Of a DNA stretch of 46,549 nt, positions 18,002-26,628 are shown in pieces; position 1 is the stretch's first letter, and each line of letters opens with the position of its first letter. A model generated the notes under the pieces. The model had not been told where the DNA came from. It saw only the letters and a list, made by a program, of their open reading frames with translations, and searched no databases. Source of the stretch: Marinagarivorans algicola (GTDB lineage: Bacteria > Pseudomonadota > Gammaproteobacteria > Pseudomonadales > Cellvibrionaceae). The translations under genes were made by a program, and so were the position numbers. Location: NCBI RefSeq assembly GCF_001292705.1, contig NZ_LGAK01000043.1, forward strand, positions 1 through 46,549, written 5' to 3'.

Positions 18002-19882
18002 ATGTTGTGCTTCCGTTCTTCACTTTTGGCTTTAAGCCTGACCCTTAGTGCAGTGATAGCTGGGTGCTCTAATCACCCTAAAAACACCGTCCGCTACGAT
18101 GATGGACAGCAAATGAATAGTCCTTTTCGGCTGAATTATGCAGGTTACTTACCGCTGCAAAATAAAGTCGCGGTTTTTATTAGCCCTAATCAACAAGCCA
18201 TAGATTGGCAGGTGATTCAGGGCAAAAATAAAGTTGTATTGCAAGGCGTTACCGAGGACTATCGCGCGGACGATTTCGCGTCTGGCGATAGCTTTTACCG
18301 TATCGATTTTTCAGCATTAACAACTCCTGGCAACAATTATCGATTGCGCATTAATGGTCAGGAGTCTGTATTTTTTAGTATTAGCGATGACCCTTATGGA
18401 GACTTGAAATACGAATTTTTTGATTATTTTAAAGACCATGAACGTCGCGGCGACCACTTTAATCGCGCGGTCAATAATTGGACCGATCACAGTGTCACTC
18501 TAGATTTTGTCGCTGACGCAGGCGATCAGGGTTACTACCCTGTCAACGCCGCCGAGGCGCAGTGGGCACTGATTAACCTGCTTGAAACCTACCCTAACGT
18601 CAATGAGTATTACCAGCAGGCCGGTGATTATAATCAAGTTTATAGCCAGCTCGTTTTTATGAGCCGCCCCATGGATAAAATTATCTTTCCGGGGCAAAAG
18701 CTCGCAGCCGCTAAATTTGCAACTTTTACCAATACCACTTATGCCGTTTGCCCAGGCGCACCGGGTAATAGCGGGCCTTGTATTTCTAAGCCAGAAACCA
18801 AAGCTACCTTTTCGATCGCGCGCACACTCGCCGCTATGGCGCGCTTGCACCAAAACTACGGCAATACTGCGATCCGCGATCATCATTATCAATACGCCAA
18901 AATGGCCTTAGATAACGCACAACAAACACCTTTTGTGTGCATTACCCACAAAGATGTAGGCGGTGAAGGCGGCTACTACCCCAATAACGATAACTGGAGC
19001 TTATGGCGCGACCCTCGCAGCCACCGCGACCCCTGTGCTGATGGGCCCATTGCCGACCCTAAAGACAACAACATCAACGACGATCACTATGCGGCATTAG
19101 TCGAGCTCTATTTAGCCGCATTAACTTTAGGACACACAACCGATGCGCAACAGCTCAAAACGCAAATCGAAGCGCATAGCCATCATTTGCGGATAGACAG
19201 CTTCTTTTTTGGTGCGGTATCGCCAGAGGCGACGCTCTCACTACTCACGCATCAACCTAAAGACATGGACTTAAGCGCTGCCCATCAAGATCTAACAACA
19301 TTTGCGAATACGATCTTGCGCAACCAACAAGTGGGCTACCCCGGCGTTACGTTGGATGTGCAAGCTAACATTTGGGATGCCAAGGATAATGACGACAAAG
19401 ATAATAACTTTCGCTGGGCGTCTAATCGCATGCAATTAAATGATGCGCGTATTTTAATGGTGGCTGCTGATATCAGTTATGCACAAGGAGCCTACCAGCA
19501 AGCCGCCGATTATACTAATGGGGTTTTGCGAGTGCTTGACCAAATATCAGGGACAAACGCCGTGGCTTTAGCCATGTATACTGCCGAGCATTACCCCCAC
19601 ATTGAGCACGCAGTCACGCGTACACATGACGCCTTGGTCAGTGATAGTGAGGATGGTAAATTAGCACTGGGACCCAATAACTGGACCAACTCTAATGACC
19701 CCGAGATGCCCAAGTTTGGCTCTTTACCGGGTATGAAAATGTTCACTTTAACGGGTACTGGCTGGGCATCGCGCGAGATTGCCATTGATGGTAACGCCGC
19801 TCTAGTGCCTGTTGTTTATTTTGCTACCGAGGTAGCTGGTAAATACTTACGAGCGGCGCATAACCATCAACACCGCCAATAG
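18002..19882 (+). CDS. Glycoside hydrolase family 9 (endoglucanase-type) lipoprotein
   Basis: 626 residues. A lipoprotein signal ends in AVIAGC (Cys22). Residues 41-125 form the Ig-like CelD_N domain usual in bacterial GH9 enzymes (FRLNYAGYLPLQNKVAVFIS). The catalytic (alpha/alpha)6 domain follows, with ADAGDQGYYPVNAAEA (Asp172 and Asp175 of the DAGD base motif), RDPRSHRDP and the C-terminal REIAIDGNAALVPVVYFATE holding the likely acid Glu near 592. GH9 enzymes cleave beta-1,4-glucan; some act as cellodextrinases or on xyloglucan or glucosamine oligomers. Lipidation suggests it is held on the cell surface or in the periplasm. No carbohydrate-binding module is visible. It is the first of a co-directional run with the secreted cytochrome genes, but 784 bp separate them. 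Confidence 0.88.
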   Translation: MLCFRSSLLALSLTLSAVIAGCSNHPKNTVRYDDGQQMNSPFRLNYAGYLPLQNKVAVFISPNQQAIDWQVIQGKNKVVLQGVTEDYRADDFASGDSFYRIDFSALTTPGNNYRLRINGQESVFFSISDDPYGDLKYEFFDYFKDHERRGDHFNRAVNNWTDHSVTLDFVADAGDQGYYPVNAAEAQWALINLLETYPNVNEYYQQAGDYNQVYSQLVFMSRPMDKIIFPGQKLAAAKFATFTNTTYAVCPGAPGNSGPCISKPETKATFSIARTLAAMARLHQNYGNTAIRDHHYQYAKMALDNAQQTPFVCITHKDVGGEGGYYPNNDNWSLWRDPRSHRDPCADGPIADPKDNNINDDHYAALVELYLAALTLGHTTDAQQLKTQIEAHSHHLRIDSFFFGAVSPEATLSLLTHQPKDMDLSAAHQDLTTFANTILRNQQVGYPGVTLDVQANIWDAKDNDDKDNNFRWASNRMQLNDARILMVAADISYAQGAYQQAADYTNGVLRVLDQISGTNAVALAMYTAEHYPHIEHAVTRTHDALVSDSEDGKLALGPNNWTNSNDPEMPKFGSLPGMKMFTLTGTGWASREIAIDGNAALVPVVYFATEVAGKYLRAAHNHQHRQ

Positions 19883-20666
19883 CCCCCTAGCTCACCGTCC
19901 ACAGCCCCAGCCTCGCTGAGTCAGTTATAACACCCGCAGAGAGTTTAGCTGGGGTCATTGAGTAAACCCACAACCCTAAATGTTATATGCAATACCCGTG
20001 GTTGTGGTTTTTATAAGGTTTGCACGATGGCCATAGATGACTTTATTGGCTTTGTGCTTTACCTGTTTTTAAGCGATTTGCATAATCATCTTCGCCATAC
20101 AATGATTAAATACGTTAAAAATACATGTCAATTTATTTAAGTTGAATCTCATCTCAAAGTCCCAATACCATCGAACCCCGCTTTTATTGGGTCACATAAA
20201 TTGTGGCGTGATTCATTGTTTTTTTTGTAAATAGTCATTTGGGACGTGAGATGTTTTGCTAAAAACATATAGCTGAGTGCGATGAACCCCTATATTAATG
20301 GTGTAAACGTGATGATATTGACATCACAAGACCGCACCACGCCACCGAACTAGTAGAGCTTAAATATCACAAAGTGAGACTTATTGGTCTGAGACTAATT
20401 TTTTGTCGTGGTCATTGGTAAGTAGCGATATCGATAGTTAACGACCCAATTTACTCTTATGCGCAGTACGCCCTAAAATCAAAAGCCATCTTATTTAAAA
20501 TACTCTCTAATAGCCACAGTAATAGTGTGCCTAGGGGTCGTATTGTGCCCATAAATTAGTACTTCAACGGTTGCCTTCATCTTTATTTAGCAGCACTTTA
20601 TTTGGCAAGACTTTATTTTACGCACAACATAATACATTCATAAATCACCCATCAGAGCTGATATCA
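19883..20666. other. Long intergenic region with inverted repeat
   Basis: 784 bp. CATCTCAAAGTCCCAA at 20150-20165 is matched in inverted form by TTGGGACGTGAGATG at 20239-20253, about 75 bp apart, making a possible stem. A weak CCCCAGC/GCTGGGG pair lies just after the GH9 stop. A 37-codon frame at 20027-20140 is listed separately. A TTG-initiated extension of the next gene starts at 20571 but is unlikely to be used. Confidence 0.45.
20027..20140 (+). CDS. Possible small hydrophobic ORF
   Basis: 37 codons from an ATG with AAGG 8 nt upstream. The product begins MAIDDFIGFVLYLFLSDLHN, a short hydrophobic helix followed by a basic tail. It is below the size at which chance frames can be excluded and I recognise no homologue. 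The frame can be extended 23 codons upstream to a TTG. Confidence 0.2.
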   Translation: MAIDDFIGFVLYLFLSDLHNHLRHTMIKYVKNTCQFI

Positions 20667-22283
20667 ATGGTCAATACACAGTACTTTTTTGTCGCCATAC
20701 GCGGCTTTGGACAAAAGGTTGCCTTAGCAGCCATTACCGTTATGGCGATTGGGTGTACCGGTGGCACGACACCAAAGCCGCCAACATCCACCTCAAGTCA
20801 AGCTTCGTCAAGCCTAATGGCAAGCAGCGCTAGCAGTGTGGTAAGTAGCATGCCTATTAGTAGTACAGCGATGAGTAGTACACCGATAATGAGCCCACCG
20901 GCCAGTAGTGTGCCTGTCACACCGAGCAGCGCCATGAGTAGCTCTTCGGTCTCCATGATTCCTCATGCCGACCAATGTAATAACACACCCGATTGTCGTA
21001 TCACTTATGGCTCACGCGCAACCGACTGTAGAAATAGCGCCGCTACCACGAGTGTATGCCTTTGTGGTTCAGCCCGCTGCGATAGTCTTCCACCAACTAC
21101 AAGCAGTAGTACTGGCAGCACATCATCGGCATCTACAGGCTGTGATAATAAAGTAGCCGCAGGCAAAACCGCCTATATGACAGGCTGCCAGGCTTGTCAT
21201 GGTGAAGTCCCCACTGATGGACAAACGCGCTGGGCAAAAGCCGGTAAAACCATTGATACCTTTGATAGCGATAACGATGGCTATCAACCCCGCGGTGGCG
21301 TCGGTAAGCAGATGATGCCATTGGGCGACTTTATTGCCATGTACATGCCTAATACAAGTACCGGCATTGGCCAACCTAAAGGCGATAACATCGCCGCTTA
21401 TATCGCTCATACAGTCAAGCAACCTTGGTGCCCCGGTGATGATTGGCCTGATGCCGGTCAACACTCTTCGGGTAGTGCCTCGTCAACCTCTGGTGATTTA
21501 TCTCGGTACCGCAAAGGCGAGCTGATTTACGAAGCTGATTTTACTGGTGGCAATCGCAACCAGTGGACCGGTGGCGCAATTCGCAATGGGATTTTTTCAT
21601 TAGTCACTCCTGCAGGGGCTGGTCATGGATCGACTGCACGCTTATCGGGTTTAGCCGACTGGGATCAATACCAAGGCGCCAGCACCCGCAACAATCTTAA
21701 AGGCACCATTCCTAACGACTTCGACGACACCATCATTGAGTTTGACCTTAAGTTTGTTGTTGGCAACACCGTCAACATTGTGATTGATGACTGGTATTCA
21801 CGTAAATACACCCATGCAGGCCACATTAGCCGCGTGCAAGTGAGCACCAATTTTATTCTTATTCGCGATGATATTGGTGGCGTTTTTGGCCTTAAAGAGG
21901 TCGAGAAAAAAGTCAGCGGTGCCGAGCTAAACCGCATTAAAGCGCAATACTTTTCAGACTTAGCCTCAAAAGATGTGCGTAAAAATCACTCTCTCGTCAA
22001 AAACAAATGGTACACCATGCGTGTTGTTATGCACGGCAGCCGCACTGAATTTCATATGGCAGAGCGCGGCCAACCCTTACAGTTCAAGCTTGCACTGGAT
22101 TCACCCGGCAAAATAGAAGGCCATTTAGCACAGCCGCCAGTCGCACAAGCTGCCGACATTGGCCGCCCAAACAAACAGCCGCGCGGTTTAGACCACTTCA
22201 AATCAAAATGGGGTTGGACCACCCCCTCAGAAGGTGAAGTGCAAATGGATAACGTCAAAATTTGGGCCATTGTGCCGGAGTAA
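20667..22283 (+). CDS. Secreted cytochrome c lipoprotein with poly-Ser linkers and concanavalin-like C-terminal domain
   Basis: 538 residues from the ATG at 20667, which puts a lipoprotein signal at the N terminus (VALAAITVMAIGC, Cys30). Order of parts: poly-Ser linker (42-95); a six-cysteine mini-domain (103-138, DQCNNTPDC through GSARC); a second Ser linker (144-157); a single-haem cytochrome c domain with CQACH at 174-178 and candidate axial Met in MMPLGDF or MYMP; a third Ser linker (267-276); and a beta-rich domain (about 285-538, ELIYEADFTGGNRNQW through GEVQMDNVKIWA) resembling the concanavalin-like/DUF1080 fold that often binds or cleaves sugars. It is the first gene of a three-gene secreted redox cluster. 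The cytochrome and lipoprotein calls are firm; the C-terminal domain is by resemblance only. Confidence 0.82.
   Translation: MVNTQYFFVAIRGFGQKVALAAITVMAIGCTGGTTPKPPTSTSSQASSSLMASSASSVVSSMPISSTAMSSTPIMSPPASSVPVTPSSAMSSSSVSMIPHADQCNNTPDCRITYGSRATDCRNSAATTSVCLCGSARCDSLPPTTSSSTGSTSSASTGCDNKVAAGKTAYMTGCQACHGEVPTDGQTRWAKAGKTIDTFDSDNDGYQPRGGVGKQMMPLGDFIAMYMPNTSTGIGQPKGDNIAAYIAHTVKQPWCPGDDWPDAGQHSSGSASSTSGDLSRYRKGELIYEADFTGGNRNQWTGGAIRNGIFSLVTPAGAGHGSTARLSGLADWDQYQGASTRNNLKGTIPNDFDDTIIEFDLKFVVGNTVNIVIDDWYSRKYTHAGHISRVQVSTNFILIRDDIGGVFGLKEVEKKVSGAELNRIKAQYFSDLASKDVRKNHSLVKNKWYTMRVVMHGSRTEFHMAERGQPLQFKLALDSPGKIEGHLAQPPVAQAADIGRPNKQPRGLDHFKSKWGWTTPSEGEVQMDNVKIWAIVPE
20970..21080 (+). repeat. Six-cysteine mini-domain, copy 1
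   Basis: Residues 102-138 of the cytochrome lipoprotein. The Cys pattern is DQC, PDC, TDC, VC, LC, ARC. The same pattern recurs at 23638-23748 in the next gene with about 60% identity. I do not recognise a named family. Confidence 0.75.
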
Positions 22284-22538
22284 ATCTGCAATATTCACCG
22301 CGCCACATTAAACCCCAAAGTGTAAATCTGACAGTGTGCGGTGAGTTCAACTAATGAATATTCACCGCATATAAAAAAGGTTATTCACCGGCGCTGTGCT
22401 TAAGTACACAACATAAAAAGCCTGTCATTTGCATAATACTGTACACCCAGGAGTGATCGGAACATGCAGGTACCACCTGTTTTAACGATTATCCGATTAG
22501 ATTAAGAACGATAGAAAAACCATTAAGCTGTTGCCAAT
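22284..22538. promoter_or_regulatory. Intergenic region with ATTCACCGC repeats
   Basis: ATTCACCGC occurs at 22293-22301 and 22360-22368, ATTCACCG at 22383-22390, and the inverted core GCGGTGA at 22338-22344. Four sites in under 100 bp upstream of the tri-haem gene look like a regulator binding array, but no regulator is known to me for this sequence. Confidence 0.4.
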
Positions 22539-22544
22539 GGGAGG
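22539..22544 (+). promoter_or_regulatory. Ribosome binding site GGGAGG fixing the start of the tri-haem gene
   Basis: GGGAGG lies 7 nt before the ATG at 22552. An upstream in-frame TTG (22531) and ATG (22537) have no such site, so 22552 is the better start. Confidence 0.8.
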
Positions 22545-22551
22545 CATCCTT

Positions 22552-25065
22552 ATGTTTACACCACACCTACTAACGCTCGGGTTACGCGCGGTTAAGCCCT
22601 TTACGCTTAAGCGCCTAGCACTGGACGCATTAAAACCGGCTTTAGCCCTATTAGCTGCCTGCCTGATTACCGCCTGTGTATCAGAGCCTGTCGACCCCGA
22701 TAACAGTAGTGCTGCAACCTCGAGCGCCGCGCCCACCCCTAACAGCTCATCAGCCAATAACCCAAGCAGTGCTAATACAGGCCCAGACTTAGTTAAGGGT
22801 GAACAAGAATATGATGCGCAATGTGCCGCTTGCCACGATAAAGGCGGTGTACGAGGCGTGAGTACAGCCTTTGGCGCAACCAGCCATATTATTAATGCGG
22901 CCACGGGGCAATTTGCCTGTGAACACACAGACTGTACAAAAATCAATAAATTAAAAAACTACATTATTGCCAGTATGCCACTAGGCCCTGTTGATAACTG
23001 CATTGGGGATTGCGCGCGCAATACCGCCGCGTTTATTGCTACCTTTGATCGCTTAACGCCGGCGTCATCCGCTAGCAGTGTAAGCTCTAGCGGTGGTGAA
23101 AATGTTGTTTACCCCTACCCTGGTAATGCGCTAAACGGTGCCACAATTTATGAGCAACAATGCCAAGATTGCCATGGCGTCAACGGCCACAGCGGTGCCG
23201 TTAACTACCCGCTCACACCCGGCGAATGCAGTACCTGTAGTGACCCTCAAGTACTCATCAAAAAGATTATCGACACCATGCCTACACCTGGCGCATGTGT
23301 AGGTGAGTGCGCCATCGATGTTGCCACTTATGTCAAAACCTTTACCAGCCCAGTGAGCGTCACGTGTAACAATAACGACATTAAACCAGGCCACTCGCCG
23401 ATGCGACGCCTCAACAAACGCCAATATGCCAACTCACTCAAAGATCTTTTAGGTGTTGATGTGGCCTTAGCCGCAGACTTCCCCGATGAAAACATTTTAA
23501 AAGGGTTTGATACCAACGAAGACGGCCTAGATGTTTCGGGTGCACATGTTGAAGCCTTTGAAGTTGTTGCTAAAAAAGTCGCCATTGAAGCAGTCAAAAA
23601 GCTTAATAGTGCCGCCAGCATGGTACCGGCATCGGGTGATCAGTGTAATAGCACGCCCGACTGTAAGGCCACTTACGGCAATACAGCTAACGATTGTAAA
23701 AACAGCGCCGCCGCCAATAGCGTGTGCATGTGTGGCGGTGCACGATGCGATGCCAGTAGCCCCACGCCTCCGGCAGCAGGCGATGCCTTGCTAAGCTGTG
23801 CAACACTCGATAATGCCTGCGCGCACGGCTTTATTAACGACTTTGGTCAAAAGGCCTTCCGCCGCCCTCTCACCAACAAAGAAAAGAACTCTTTAAAAGC
23901 CATTTTTGCTGCGGGTAAACAAGCCACAGACTTTAAAGGCGGTATTCAGCTTGTCCTTGAAACTATTTTGCAGTCACCAGCTTTTATTTACCGTGCTGAG
24001 TTTGGTGCCAGTGGTACGCTCAACAACGGCGTTGTGCAACTGACCTCTTGGGAAATGGCATCGCGTTTATCGTATATGTTTTGGGCCACAACACCTGACG
24101 ACATACTCATGGACCTTGCCCAGCAAAATAAATTGCGCACCAAAGCGCAAATACGGGCACAAGCCGAGCGCTTATTAAATGATGAGCGCGCCAAGCCTGT
24201 TATTCGCGATTATTACACCCAGTGGTTAGGCATTGGTGATATTGGCTCGTTAGAGCGCACACCAGCCGATTACCCAGGCTTTACGGCCAATACACCCAAC
24301 CAGCTACGCCGCGAAACCGAGGCCTTTATTGACCATGTTTTTTGGGATGGCACCTCGACACTCGATGAGCTATTAACAGCTGACTACACCTTTGCTAACA
24401 ATAACTTAGCCGAGTTTTACGGCATTACTAAGCCCGGCACTAATAATTTTGTAAAGGTTAATAACCCCGGTAAAAACTTTGGTCTTTTATCGCAAGGCAG
24501 CTTAATGGCCACTGGCGCGCGACCCGATGAAACAGCGCCGATTTTACGGAGTGTGTTTGTCTTAGAAAAAGTAATGTGTGTCCACCTTGCCACACCAGAC
24601 CCAACCGAGGTGAATATTGTCTTTCCGCCACAAGATGCATCTGTGACAACCCGCGAGCGCTGGACGCAAACCACCGGCTCTGGCAACTGCTTCCAATGTC
24701 ATCGTATTTTAAACCCTGCAGGCTTTATTTTCGAAAACTACGACCCTGTTGGCCGCTGGAGAGATGAAGAAAATAACTTGCCCATCGATAGCTCTGGCGA
24801 ACTAATTGCCACCGATAGTGACGGTACCTTTACCGGCTTAGCCGATCTCTCACAAGCCTTAGCGCAAAGTGATCAAGTGACCCATTGTGCCGTAACCAGC
24901 TGGGCTAACTATGCTTATGGTCGCCATATTGATGAAGTCGGTGATGACCATTGCAGCATGGAGCAAGCCTACGAGGCGTTCTCTACCAAAGGGAAAAACC
25001 TAAAAGAGTTATTAGTTGAGTTAACGCAAACTCATGCCTTTATGTACCGAAACGAGGTCAATTAA
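22552..25065 (+). CDS. Tri-haem DUF1587/DUF1595/DUF1592/DUF1588/DUF1585 secreted lipoprotein
   Basis: 837 residues. The signal peptide ends LLAACLITAC (Cys37 or Cys42), then a short Ser/Asn linker. Two small related cytochrome c domains follow: CAACH (91-95) with Met in ASMPLG, and CQDCH (204-208) with Met in DTMPTP, each with extra paired Cys. Next are DUF1587 (about 283-350, RRLNKRQYANSLKDLLGVD), the six-cysteine mini-domain (363-399), DUF1595 (about 415-485, FGQKAFRRPLTNKEK), DUF1592 (about 495-620, WEMASRLSYMFWATTPDD), DUF1588 (about 642-740, with a third haem motif CFQCHRILNPAGF at 713-717) and DUF1585 (about 748-832). This domain set is typical of planctomycete-type secreted cytochromes of unknown substrate. 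The DUF1552 gene starts 1 nt after its stop. Confidence 0.92.
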   Translation: MFTPHLLTLGLRAVKPFTLKRLALDALKPALALLAACLITACVSEPVDPDNSSAATSSAAPTPNSSSANNPSSANTGPDLVKGEQEYDAQCAACHDKGGVRGVSTAFGATSHIINAATGQFACEHTDCTKINKLKNYIIASMPLGPVDNCIGDCARNTAAFIATFDRLTPASSASSVSSSGGENVVYPYPGNALNGATIYEQQCQDCHGVNGHSGAVNYPLTPGECSTCSDPQVLIKKIIDTMPTPGACVGECAIDVATYVKTFTSPVSVTCNNNDIKPGHSPMRRLNKRQYANSLKDLLGVDVALAADFPDENILKGFDTNEDGLDVSGAHVEAFEVVAKKVAIEAVKKLNSAASMVPASGDQCNSTPDCKATYGNTANDCKNSAAANSVCMCGGARCDASSPTPPAAGDALLSCATLDNACAHGFINDFGQKAFRRPLTNKEKNSLKAIFAAGKQATDFKGGIQLVLETILQSPAFIYRAEFGASGTLNNGVVQLTSWEMASRLSYMFWATTPDDILMDLAQQNKLRTKAQIRAQAERLLNDERAKPVIRDYYTQWLGIGDIGSLERTPADYPGFTANTPNQLRRETEAFIDHVFWDGTSTLDELLTADYTFANNNLAEFYGITKPGTNNFVKVNNPGKNFGLLSQGSLMATGARPDETAPILRSVFVLEKVMCVHLATPDPTEVNIVFPPQDASVTTRERWTQTTGSGNCFQCHRILNPAGFIFENYDPVGRWRDEENNLPIDSSGELIATDSDGTFTGLADLSQALAQSDQVTHCAVTSWANYAYGRHIDEVGDDHCSMEQAYEAFSTKGKNLKELLVELTQTHAFMYRNEVN
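23638..23748 (+). repeat. Six-cysteine mini-domain, copy 2
   Basis: Residues 363-399 of the tri-haem protein, inserted between DUF1587 and DUF1595. The Cys spacing (DQC, PDC, NDC, VC, MC, ARC) is identical to copy 1 at 20970-21080. Confidence 0.75.
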
Positions 25066-25066
25066 C

Positions 25067-26416
25067 ATGAAAAATAAAGTCACTCGCCGCGACATATTAA
25101 AAAAAGGCACGGCAACCTTAGGTTTACCTTGGTTAGAGTACTTCGCCGGCTCTACAGCCATGGCTGCCGATGAAACACCTAAGCGCCTATGCGTTTTGAT
25201 CAACAGCTTAGGCACCATTCCTAAGGAGTGGGTAAGCGGTAACGCCAGCAATTACAGGTTGGGTAACATCTTACGCCCCCTCGAGGCACATAAAGACAAG
25301 ATGACCATTATTCGGGGTCTTACCCAAAATGGCGAAAACGGTGCTCATCCCGGTGCGCAAGCGGGGTTACTCACTAGCCGGCCTCTAGAGGGCAACAAAG
25401 ATACCTCTAATAACGTTCAAGGCCCAAGTTTTGACCAGCGTATTGCCAGTCAAATAAGCAACGGCGTATCTCGACGCTCTATTCATATGGCCCTAGATGC
25501 TACAAAAGCATTCAGCCATAAAGGCCCTAATCAACCGATTTTACCTTTGATGGACCCTTTCAAAGCGTTTGATCAATACTTTGGCGGCATTGGCGGTGGT
25601 AGCGGTAGCGCTCCCACCCGCGAAGAAAAACTCAATGTTGTACGCGCAACGGTCTTAAACGATACCCGCGCACGCTATCAAGAGCTCAAAGCACGCGTTG
25701 GTGCAGAAGACAAAGGCCGCTTAGAGCAGCATCTAGAGGGTTTGAATGAACTCATTAGCCGCTTAGAATTTCAAAATAACAGCACCAACGATACCGATAT
25801 GAGCGCATGCGAACTACCTGTGATTGGCAGCCAAATGTCGCTCCCAAGCCAAGGCAGTAGCTTTAAAGAAGGTGATGCGCTACGGAATAATCAAGCCAAG
25901 TACAATGCGATTAACCGCACCTATATGGATATTACGGCACAGGCATTTGCCTGTAACGTGACCCGCGTTTCGGTGGTGAATATTGGCAAGTATCACGCGC
26001 ACGGCGGCGAAAGCCATAAAGCTAACGTCAATAACCGTGCCTCAAATGCGGGCGCCTACGATGCCATCGTAAATGCTGGAGCCCAAGCGGCGCACAACAT
26101 TAACTACCTCGTCAATACGCTTTCGGCTATGCCCGAAGGCAACGGTAGCGTGATGGACAATACCATGATTATGTGGGCCACTGAGCTCGCCGATGGCGCA
26201 GCGCACTCTGGCAGAGACTCGCGCCAATTATTGATAGGCAATGCCGGTGGCGCCTTTAATATGGGCCGCTTAGTCGATGTACCCACAAGTGCTAACCGCC
26301 CCCACAGCGAGCTGCTCACCTCACTGATTAATTGTTATGGTATTAACGACACGCAGTTTGGTGTTAATAAATGGAAAGGGCGTGGCCGTTTAGCAGAGCT
26401 ACAGGTTAATGTATAA
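25067..26416 (+). CDS. DUF1552 protein with Tat signal
   Basis: 449 residues. The N terminus VTRRDILKKGTATLGLPW is a twin-arginine signal, so the protein is exported folded, probably after binding a cofactor or metal. The body has DUF1552 hallmarks: KRLCVLINSLGTIPKEW, ILRPLEAHKDKMTIIRGL, HPGAQAGLLTSRP, GPSFDQRIA, FDQYFGG, IMWATELADGAAHSGRD and the C-terminal PHSELLTSLINCYG. The fold is related to the alkaline-phosphatase-like DUF1501 proteins. GAGG at 25054-25057 lies inside the preceding gene and the stop-to-start gap is 1 nt, so the two are translationally coupled. DUF1552 genes nearly always pair with DUF1592-type cytochromes, pointing to a shared, still undefined periplasmic reaction. Confidence 0.93.
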   Translation: MKNKVTRRDILKKGTATLGLPWLEYFAGSTAMAADETPKRLCVLINSLGTIPKEWVSGNASNYRLGNILRPLEAHKDKMTIIRGLTQNGENGAHPGAQAGLLTSRPLEGNKDTSNNVQGPSFDQRIASQISNGVSRRSIHMALDATKAFSHKGPNQPILPLMDPFKAFDQYFGGIGGGSGSAPTREEKLNVVRATVLNDTRARYQELKARVGAEDKGRLEQHLEGLNELISRLEFQNNSTNDTDMSACELPVIGSQMSLPSQGSSFKEGDALRNNQAKYNAINRTYMDITAQAFACNVTRVSVVNIGKYHAHGGESHKANVNNRASNAGAYDAIVNAGAQAAHNINYLVNTLSAMPEGNGSVMDNTMIMWATELADGAAHSGRDSRQLLIGNAGGAFNMGRLVDVPTSANRPHSELLTSLINCYGINDTQFGVNKWKGRGRLAELQVNV

Positions 26417-26460
26417 GCTGTTGTGATTATTCAGCCAAACTGACACACCTTATCTGGTAA

Positions 26461-26622
26461 ATGATGTTCTGGGTATGTGAGCAGCAAGATGCGACTTTGC
26501 AGGAGCGCAAAGTCGCAGATGGCTTGAGCAACCCAGCCAATAACTTATTGGCGCCCAATTCCCGTATTTCTGAAGGTTACACCTGTTTTAACATTTTAAC
26601 GGCAAAATACCCAACGAGCTAA
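26461..26622 (+). repeat. Dispersed repeat copy A (also an open 53-codon frame)
   Basis: The segment 26521-26580 aligns with 33505-33565 at roughly 70-75% over about 65 bp (shared words CTTGAGC, GCCCAATT, TCTGAA and GTTACA), each preceded by a local hairpin; here the arms are GCGACTTTGC and GCAAAGTCGC. A frame from ATG 26461 to 26622 is open, but differences between the two copies are not concentrated at third codon positions, which favours a noncoding element over a gene. It lies between the convergent DUF1552 and MDR genes. Confidence 0.5.
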
Positions 26623-26628
26623 CCGCAC

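Noticed and set aside
20571-20666. TTG-initiated extension of the cytochrome lipoprotein
   Set aside because: It would bury the lipoprotein signal peptide 32 residues inside the protein; the ATG at 20667 is better.
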